Shown here: piece by piece, positions 1 through 4,654 of the stretch | Layout: the number at the start of each line of letters is the position of its first letter | Position numbering within the stretch: position 1 is the first letter of the stretch | Assembly (NCBI GenBank): GCA_013044065.1 | Contig: JABEVA010000006.1 | Location: 1-7,163, forward strand | Direction: 5' to 3' | DNA from: Phycisphaerae bacterium | Lineage (GTDB): Bacteria > Planctomycetota > Phycisphaerae > WQYP01 | Length of the DNA: 7,163 nucleotides | Made by a program: the position numbers and the translations under genes | Notes under the pieces: model-generated | Databases searched by the model: none | What the model was told of the DNA's origin: nothing | What the model saw: only the letters and a program-made list of their open reading frames with translations

Positions 1-91
1 GCACCTCTAGAATAGCGGCATCATTTGCAGACTCCGGAAATACCCGTTGAAACTCTCGATTCAAATTTTCGCTGTTCAAAGCCAACTCCAT
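1..91 (-). CDS. Possible 5' end of an unidentified gene running off the left edge
   Basis: A minus-strand reading frame opens at an ATG at 91-89 and stays open to the window edge, giving about 30 residues that begin MELALNSENLNREF. An in-frame TAG lies a short way upstream, so this ATG is the only ATG start available in the frame. The upstream bases are G-rich (GGTGG) but hold no clear Shine-Dalgarno site. In many bacteria the gene next to yacL is ispD, but the visible residues do not show the glycine-rich nucleotide-binding start expected of IspD, so I do not assign that name. The frame is short enough to be open by chance. Confidence 0.2.
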   Translation of the reverse strand, partial: MELALNSENLNREFQRVFPESANDAAILEV

Positions 92-176
92 CCGGCCGCC
101 ACCATCGAAGCCGCCCTCGTCATGCTATGGGTAGATTCACTGCAACGCAATCTTCATCGGACTGCCAGCTCGGACC

Positions 177-1259
177 TCAGGCGGATGCCCGACCATGATT
201 GCCAACGTGATTTACGCCAGACGCTTCCGTGGTGCAGCGAGCAAAGATCATGCGCCCGGCCGAAGTATGTACCGAATTGGTAATCAAAATATCAATGTCG
301 CTTCCAATTTTATCGCGGGCATTTTCAATGACCACCATGGTGCCATCCTCAAGATAGCCGACGCCCTGCCCGGGAGACTCGCCGGGCTTGATCACGCGAA
401 CGCGCATCTGTTCCCCCGGCAATACCACTGCCCGGACGGCATTGGCCAAGTCGTTGAGGTTTACCACAGTAACGCCATGCAAAGTTGCCACTTTATTAAG
501 ATTGTAATCACTGGTGACAACGCGACTGTTTTCCTGCGCCGCCAAGGCCACAAGCTTTTGATCCACGCCTTGAAACTTGGCGTTATCCACCAGGGTTCCG
601 TCCCAGATGCGAAGTTCGAGCTTCGGCATCGCCTGCAATTTCTGAAGCACATCCAGACCACGACGCCCCCGAGCGCGTCTGAGGCGATCCGCGGAATCGG
701 CCACGGTTTGCAGTTCATTGATCACGAAACGGGGCACAATCAGTTGGCTTTCGAGAATACCGGTGACCGCAATATCCGCAATTCGGCCGTCGATGATGGC
801 GCTGGTGTCCAGAATATACGGGCGCGGCCCACGGGTGGCGCGACTGAACTCAACATAGGGAATAATAAAACGAAAGTCGTCTTTGGTCTGTAAGATGAGG
901 GAAATACTTAGATAACAAGCCGAAAGCCCAATCAATAATTTGCCGCCACGGATGAGGGTTCTGTACTCGCGTAACTCCCGGACATCAAGGAAAACCTTGG
1001 ATATCTGATCAACCAATGCTCCGAGGACCAAAGAAAGAACGATTCCCACCAGCAAGCCCAGAAACAGCCCGGAAATAGCGGAAAGGTTTTTACGACGAAA
1101 CATCAGATCAATTGTGATGACCATAAAAGCCAGCACAATACCTGCTACCAGCATGAAATAGGGCTTGGCCTGAAAGTTCACTCCATGCCCTGTCTGATAT
1201 GCCAGCCCGACCAGCGCCACAAGCCCCGCGAAAATAAACCGAATCAGATTCAGAATCAT
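177..1259 (-). CDS. yacL: YacL-type membrane-anchored PIN/TRAM domain protein (putative ribonuclease)
   Basis: Protein of 360 residues, a usual length for the YacL family. Four hydrophobic segments lie at about residues 2-21, 34-53, 60-85 and 106-125. A PIN nuclease domain follows (about 148-270) and then a TRAM domain (about 280-340). The PIN acidic residues are visible: Asp151 in ILDTSAIIDGR, Glu182 in NELQ, Asp233 in GVDQKL and Asp251 in TSDYNL. PIN domains of this kind are metal-dependent RNases and TRAM is a small RNA-binding beta-barrel, so the likely role is RNA cleavage at the inner face of the membrane; the substrate is unknown. The frame extends 20 codons upstream to a TTG, but the ATG at 1259 is preferred: it follows GAGGGT by 6 nt and places the first membrane helix at the N-terminus. 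A promoter candidate upstream suggests its own transcription. Family assignment is firm and biological role is not. Confidence 0.93.
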   Translation of the reverse strand: MILNLIRFIFAGLVALVGLAYQTGHGVNFQAKPYFMLVAGIVLAFMVITIDLMFRRKNLSAISGLFLGLLVGIVLSLVLGALVDQISKVFLDVRELREYRTLIRGGKLLIGLSACYLSISLILQTKDDFRFIIPYVEFSRATRGPRPYILDTSAIIDGRIADIAVTGILESQLIVPRFVINELQTVADSADRLRRARGRRGLDVLQKLQAMPKLELRIWDGTLVDNAKFQGVDQKLVALAAQENSRVVTSDYNLNKVATLHGVTVVNLNDLANAVRAVVLPGEQMRVRVIKPGESPGQGVGYLEDGTMVVIENARDKIGSDIDILITNSVHTSAGRMIFARCTTEASGVNHVGNHGRASA

Positions 1260-1265
1260 GCACGT

Positions 1266-1271
1266 ACCCTC
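1266..1271 (-). promoter_or_regulatory. Ribosome binding site of yacL
   Basis: GAGGGT on the minus strand, 6 nt before the ATG at 1259. It decides the start against the in-frame TTG at 1319, which would add 20 residues lacking any family resemblance. Confidence 0.6.
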
Positions 1272-1342
1272 GAACCATCTGTGACCGGGATAACCAGCCA
1301 CCGGGCCCAAAATAGCCAAGCCGACAAGGAAATGGTTGATAC

Positions 1343-1371
1343 ATTGTAAAGACTTTCCGTCCGATTTTAAA
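1343..1371 (-). promoter_or_regulatory. Candidate sigma70-type promoter for yacL
   Basis: On the minus strand a -35-like TTTAAA (1371-1366) is separated by 17 nt from TACAAT (1348-1343). The -10 has one mismatch to TATAAT and the -35 has two to TTGACA. It lies 83 nt upstream of the chosen yacL start. Found by eye only, with no expression evidence. Confidence 0.4.
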
Positions 1372-1375
1372 GCAA

Positions 1376-1395
1376 CAGGCCTAAGACATGGCCTG
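1376..1395 (-). terminator. Weak hairpin downstream of the 461-residue gene, possible terminator
   Basis: CAGGCC (1376-1381) and GGCCTG (1390-1395) form a 6-bp stem with an 8-nt loop. Read on the minus strand, the stem is followed by TTGCTTTAAAA, a poor and interrupted T tract. It lies about 140 nt past the stop codon of the upstream minus-strand gene and just before the yacL promoter candidate, a sensible place for a terminator, but the stem is short. Confidence 0.22.
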
Positions 1396-1432
1396 CGGGT
1401 TGACAGCAGCCCATCGTTAAGGTACTGAGAAT

Positions 1433-1451
1433 GCCGTCATTATAGGACGGC
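1433..1451. repeat. Perfect 6-bp inverted repeat with a TATAAT-containing loop
   Basis: GCCGTC (1433-1438) and GACGGC (1446-1451) flank a 7-nt spacer. On the minus strand the spacer reads CTATAAT, containing the -10 consensus. The hexamer 17 nt upstream of that TATAAT is AAGTGG, a poor -35, and there is no TG extended -10. It could be an operator, a minor promoter, or chance. The rest of 1260-1531 holds no supportable gene. Confidence 0.25.
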
Positions 1452-1531
1452 TGGCCCCCAACCACTTGGAAAAGGTACTCTCCAAAACAGCCACGGCCGC
1501 CAAAATGTCCATCGCCATGATTGGGCGCGGA

Positions 1532-2917
1532 TTACCTTGCGCTCCGTTTGGTCGACGCAATAGAAGTCGGCATGCCCACCAGTCCCTGAAGCGGATTGAT
1601 ATTCGGATTCGGCCTGGCCCCCTGTTCAATAACCTGTTGGACCGCAATTCGCGACAGAGTTCGCTCCACCCGGTTATGCCGATTCAATGGTAATTTCAGA
1701 TATCGGACGTAATCTGTGAGCGCGGCAAAAAGGACGCGGTTACGCAAAACTCCCGCAGGTAAGACCTGGGCCTCGGCCTGAAGCGCCCTGGCGCACCGAT
1801 AGCACTCGGAGGGATCTTTCCGGCAGGCACGCATCAGGCGGTCTAACTCACCCACGGGGCTACGGGACCAATGGAGTAAAATCCAAGCCCTGAGATGCGG
1901 GCGCGGCGAAACCACCGTAGCGTAGAGATAAACCTCCATAGCTGCCGATTCCTGGCCAGAGAGCATCAGGCGGTATTGTTTATCCAGATCTTGGATCATG
2001 CGCTGGGTTTGCTGCACAATCGTACGTGCCACCGACATTTCAAACATAAGCCTGTGATCCGACCGAACAGTGAGCGTCTCGTGAATTCCCAGATGCCTGA
2101 CCACGCGATAGGCAGCGCGAACCTGCCCTACCCACAGCAATTCCAGGGTGAGTTGCACATTTGCCTGTTCGGCGAGAATATCGTAGCGACGACGGTCTAC
2201 CAGCGGGGTAGCGGCTAAGTATGCCAGCAAGTTGGACATTTGCCATATTGGGGCTATCTGGACAACGCTGTGAAGTTGCGTCACCTGCATGTAGCGGCTG
2301 ACGGCAGCCTGAGCCAACGGCGAACCACTGCGACTTTGATAGCACAGGGCAAAGACACGCAAGCACAAAAGCCGAGACCGGCCGCGATGAGTTTCCCGCT
2401 GCGCCTGCTTAAGCATGGCTGCGGCAAACGTCAGTCGCTTGGATAAAAATTCGTATTTCACACGCCGGGCCTGCGCCCCATATTTTCTTTGAAACCAGCG
2501 CCAATCATCCATGCTGTAGAGAGGCTTCATCCCTTGCGGTACCATACAGGCCTGCTTTTGGACGAGTGACAAATCCGGCCAAAGATCATGCAGGACGATG
2601 GTGGGTGGCAACAGCGGCGGTGGATGCCGCAAGAAAGTTGCCGCCGCCGATTGAGGGCCAAGCCCGCAGAGTGCCGCCAGCATCGATGCAAGGACAAAGC
2701 TAAGGGACCCCGAAAAAATAAATTCGTGCTTTACGGCGCAGGAATTTTGGCTGCTGGCGTGGCGTGAGCGATGCGCATACACCGCCAGTGGGTCTGTAAG
2801 GAGCGAACAACGAAGCCAGCGGCCAAAAGGACCGGCCAGAAAGCGTGAAGCTATTCTTGCCCGGTCCCTAAGCGCCGGACGACAATAACGGGCAATAATG
2901 GCCGGTATTATTGACAT
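1532..2917 (-). CDS. Hypothetical membrane-anchored or exported helical protein
   Basis: I do not recognise the family. From the ATG at 2917 the product is 461 residues. A basic, Arg-rich region of about 65 residues is followed by one hydrophobic segment (about 66-90) ending in AAAT, which could be a signal anchor or signal peptide. Next comes a proline-rich stretch (about 97-106) and a long domain (about 125-435) rich in Leu, Ala, Arg and Gln that looks almost wholly alpha-helical, as helical-repeat proteins do, though I cannot assign TPR repeats. Cysteines are scattered, with two close together in ECYRC (about 371-375). The frame is open upstream to a TTG at 3172, but that part crosses the divergent control region. 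The ATG at 2917 has GGAAG 9 nt upstream. A GTG at 2782 would place the hydrophobic segment in a classical signal-peptide position but has no ribosome binding site. The role may be in the envelope; function is unknown. Confidence 0.75.
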   Translation of the reverse strand: MSIIPAIIARYCRPALRDRARIASRFLAGPFGRWLRCSLLTDPLAVYAHRSRHASSQNSCAVKHEFIFSGSLSFVLASMLAALCGLGPQSAAATFLRHPPPLLPPTIVLHDLWPDLSLVQKQACMVPQGMKPLYSMDDWRWFQRKYGAQARRVKYEFLSKRLTFAAAMLKQAQRETHRGRSRLLCLRVFALCYQSRSGSPLAQAAVSRYMQVTQLHSVVQIAPIWQMSNLLAYLAATPLVDRRRYDILAEQANVQLTLELLWVGQVRAAYRVVRHLGIHETLTVRSDHRLMFEMSVARTIVQQTQRMIQDLDKQYRLMLSGQESAAMEVYLYATVVSPRPHLRAWILLHWSRSPVGELDRLMRACRKDPSECYRCARALQAEAQVLPAGVLRNRVLFAALTDYVRYLKLPLNRHNRVERTLSRIAVQQVIEQGARPNPNINPLQGLVGMPTSIASTKRSAR

Positions 2918-2926
2918 GAGAATGGA

Positions 2927-2931
2927 CTTCC
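2927..2931 (-). promoter_or_regulatory. Ribosome binding site of the helical-protein gene
   Basis: GGAAG on the minus strand, 9 nt before the ATG at 2917. It is the main reason to prefer this start over the upstream TTG at 3172 and the downstream GTG at 2782. Confidence 0.45.
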
Positions 2932-2981
2932 GTGACGACCTTTGATCAATGCAACAGCGCCATCCCTGGCACCCCTTCGGT

Positions 2982-3009
2982 ATTATGCACCTCTGGCAGT
3001 TCAATACAA
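2982..3009 (-). promoter_or_regulatory. Candidate promoter for the helical-protein gene
   Basis: On the minus strand TTGTAT (3009-3004) is separated by 16 nt from CATAAT (2987-2982). The -10 has one mismatch to consensus and the -35 is weak. The -10 lies 64 nt upstream of the ATG at 2917. Confidence 0.28.
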
Positions 3010-3028
3010 GTGATTCAAGTTGGTTTTC

Positions 3029-3056
3029 TGGACGGTGGTATAGTTCACCGGGTCCA
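3029..3056. repeat. Imperfect inverted repeat between the two divergent promoters
   Basis: TGGAC-GGTG (3029-3037) pairs with CACC (3046-3049) and GTCCA (3052-3056), leaving an 8-nt loop and a 2-nt GG bulge. It lies upstream of the -35 elements of both promoter candidates, a suitable position for a shared operator. Binding by a regulator is conjecture. Confidence 0.25.
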
Positions 3057-3117
3057 CTCAAAAAACAATCTGGCCGGTGAAACATCTCCAAAAAAGATTC
3101 TGTCATGTGAGGTAGCC

Positions 3118-3147
3118 TTGAAATATAGTCGGCCCACCCTCTATAGT
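3118..3147 (+). promoter_or_regulatory. Candidate sigma70-type promoter for heme A synthase
   Basis: TTGAAA (3118-3123) and TATAGT (3142-3147) are separated by 18 nt, each with one mismatch to the sigma70 consensus. The -10 ends 81 nt before the ATG at 3229, giving a leader of roughly 70-75 nt that contains the AACGTT pair and the 19-bp palindrome. It is the best promoter match in the window by eye. Confidence 0.45.
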
Positions 3148-3170
3148 GTGCATTGGTGTGGCTTGGCGAC

Positions 3171-3186
3171 AAAACGTTTTAACGTT
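3171..3186. repeat. Palindromic AAAACGTTTT with a second AACGTT
   Basis: AAAACGTTTT at 3171-3180 is a perfect 10-bp palindrome. Its core AACGTT (3173-3178) recurs at 3181-3186 after 2 nt. The pair lies within the predicted leader of the heme A synthase gene, just after the expected transcription start. It may be an operator half-site pair or simply A/T-rich leader sequence. Confidence 0.3.
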
Positions 3187-3194
3187 GGGGCGGC

Positions 3195-3213
3195 GCGGAA
3201 TACGGTATTCCGC
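3195..3213. repeat. Perfect 19-bp palindrome in the heme A synthase leader
   Basis: GCGGAATAC (3195-3203) and GTATTCCGC (3205-3213) are exact reverse complements around one central G. The palindrome ends 5 nt before the GGAA ribosome binding site and 15 nt before the ATG at 3229. As DNA it has the form of an operator for a dimeric regulator. As RNA it could fold into an 8-bp stem with a CGG loop directly against the ribosome binding site. No T tract follows, so it is not an intrinsic terminator. Confidence 0.55.
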
Positions 3214-3218
3214 TTCTT

Positions 3219-3222
3219 GGAA
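3219..3222 (+). promoter_or_regulatory. Ribosome binding site of heme A synthase
   Basis: GGAA ends 6 nt before the ATG at 3229. It is modest but correctly spaced, and it supports this start over the GTG at 2932 and the internal ATG at 3361. Confidence 0.4.
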
Positions 3223-3228
3223 TTAATC

Positions 3229-4638
3229 ATGGCACTTTTATCACATTCAAACGACCTGAGCAATCAGCCGCAGAGTCATGTCCATCAGGCGCGGCGGCAA
3301 GGTTCTGGAAACAGTGATTTTGGAGAGATATTGGCATGTGGTTTCGGTACTTCCGGACTGATGTGGGCATTGGGCTATATCTGCAGAATGCCAGGCGCGG
3401 CAATACCAGCAGGCGTTATTTTGGCCTTAATGCTTCTGGCTATGGTTCTCGGAGGAGGTTTCGCGGCGGCGACAACCAATCGGGGCTGGCGCGGCGGGTT
3501 AGTTTCTGGTGTGGGGGCGGGAATCGCCAATTTGCTTATTCTAGGAACATTGGGTCATGATCTCACCACGGACCACCGCATCATAGACTACATGTTGCTG
3601 TGGGGATTTTCGTCCTTGGCCCTTTCTGGTTTGTTAGGGGCGTTTGGAGCCTTGCTTGGACAAAGACTCAATCCGGATCGCGAATCGCGGTTGCATGGCG
3701 AAGGAGCTTTTACTCTAACCACCGCCTGTATCACCCTGCTACTGATTCTGGCCGGTGGCATGGTGACTGGTTTTAATGCCGGCCTTTCTGTACCCGATTG
3801 GCCCGACGTGTTTCGCTACAACATGTTTCTGTTCCCGCTGACCCGCATGACCGGAGGGGTATACTTTGAACACACCCATCGCCTGCTGGGAACGCTGGTG
3901 GGCCTCGCCACCATGACCCAAGCGGTTTATCTGTGGTTTCGTGACCACCGGCGCTGGGTGAAGGGCTTGGCCATTCTGGCTTTATTGATGGTCATTGGAC
4001 AAGGTATTTTGGGCGGACTTCGGGTGACGGGACATTTCACCAGCCATCAATCGCGAATCAACATGGATCCCAGCACGCGTCTGGCCATAGTTCACGCCAC
4101 CTTCGGCCAGATTGTATTTGCGGTTCTCGTTGCCATTGCCGTGGTCTGTTCCCGATCCTGGCGTAGCAATTTTGAAACCGTGCAACGAGCCGGTGTCGGC
4201 ACTGATTTTACCCTTAGTTGGACGCTGGTTTTCTTGTTGATATTTCAACTTTTCCTGGGTGCAATCCTGCGACATACCGGTCGTCTGCTGATTTGGCACA
4301 TCGGCCTGGCCACTGTGCTACTGCTTTTGGCCATGTTCGTGGGAATAAGAACCTGGGCACGGCATCAGGATGAACCGATACTGCGTCGCTTAGGCGTGGC
4401 CCTGCTGACCGTGGTAAGTTTGCAGGTTTTGTTGGGTGTCGGAGCGGTCATCGCCACCGATGGCGGGCATGTTCTAGCACATCCATTGTTCTGGCAGGCC
4501 ATGGTGACGACCGCGCATCAATTCTGCGGAGCGGTGCTGTTGGCGACGGCGCTGATGCTAGCGCTCTGGACTTTACGGGTTCAGGCCAAACCTCAGCACA
4601 GCCTGGGACAGCCAGTGCAAACTCCAACAGTGCGGTAG
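3229..4638 (+). CDS. ctaA: Heme A synthase, COX15/CtaA family, with N-terminal membrane extension
   Basis: Integral membrane enzyme that oxidises the C8 methyl group of heme O to the formyl group of heme A, the cofactor of aa3-type cytochrome oxidases. The product is 469 residues. Twelve hydrophobic segments are visible: four at about 34-54, 60-82, 89-108 and 120-144, then the usual eight from 161 to 448. Family marks include VPDWP (188-192), EHTHR (214-218, fitting the catalytic Glu and first heme-ligand His of the EXXHR pattern), His289 in IVHATFG, His357 in RLLIWHIGLA and His430 in TTAHQFCG. The first half lacks the Cys pair of Bacillus-type CtaA, so it is closer to the COX15-like, cysteine-poor form. 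The ATG at 3229 follows GGAA by 6 nt and keeps the first helix intact; an ATG at 3361 would cut into it. No ctaB, SCO or oxidase subunit genes are adjacent. The 3' end converges on the DUF4159 gene with a 16-bp gap. Confidence 0.92.
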   Translation: MALLSHSNDLSNQPQSHVHQARRQGSGNSDFGEILACGFGTSGLMWALGYICRMPGAAIPAGVILALMLLAMVLGGGFAAATTNRGWRGGLVSGVGAGIANLLILGTLGHDLTTDHRIIDYMLLWGFSSLALSGLLGAFGALLGQRLNPDRESRLHGEGAFTLTTACITLLLILAGGMVTGFNAGLSVPDWPDVFRYNMFLFPLTRMTGGVYFEHTHRLLGTLVGLATMTQAVYLWFRDHRRWVKGLAILALLMVIGQGILGGLRVTGHFTSHQSRINMDPSTRLAIVHATFGQIVFAVLVAIAVVCSRSWRSNFETVQRAGVGTDFTLSWTLVFLLIFQLFLGAILRHTGRLLIWHIGLATVLLLLAMFVGIRTWARHQDEPILRRLGVALLTVVSLQVLLGVGAVIATDGGHVLAHPLFWQAMVTTAHQFCGAVLLATALMLALWTLRVQAKPQHSLGQPVQTPTVR

Positions 4639-4654
4639 TCCGAAAATTCACGAT

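Larger units (their letters stand above)
2918..3228. other. Divergent intergenic control region, 311 bp
   Basis: This stretch separates the minus-strand helical-protein gene from the plus-strand heme A synthase gene. Reading frames from both sides run across it (plus from a GTG at 2932, minus from a TTG at 3172). They overlap each other, have poor start codons and give residues unlike any family, so I treat the region as non-coding. It holds one candidate promoter in each direction, an imperfect hairpin between them, a doubled AACGTT motif and a perfect 19-bp palindrome, all listed separately. Confidence 0.7.

Noticed and set aside
47..283. Plus-strand frame of 78 codons at the left edge
   Set aside because: Its second half overlaps the well-supported 3' end of yacL on the other strand, and the product has no recognisable features.
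195..893. Plus-strand frame of 232 codons antisense to yacL
   Set aside because: It lies wholly inside a strongly supported PIN/TRAM gene, has no family resemblance, and is the shadow expected from the codon use of the minus-strand gene.
1399..1426. Plus-strand TTGACA as the -35 of a promoter
   Set aside because: The hexamer 17 nt downstream is TACTGA, a poor -10, and no supportable plus-strand gene follows.
1417..1647. Small minus-strand frame, including a possible 33-residue peptide starting near 1518
   Set aside because: No ribosome binding site precedes its ATG codons and the first part overlaps the end of the 461-residue gene.
2918..3172. Upstream extension of the minus-strand helical-protein gene from a TTG
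   Set aside because: It overlaps the divergent control region and the other extended frame, and it lacks a good ribosome binding site. The ATG at 2917 follows GGAAG.
2932..3228. In-frame upstream extension of the heme A synthase from a GTG
   Set aside because: The extra 99 residues are not hydrophobic or family-like and would span the promoter candidate and palindrome. The ATG at 3229 has a spaced GGAA.
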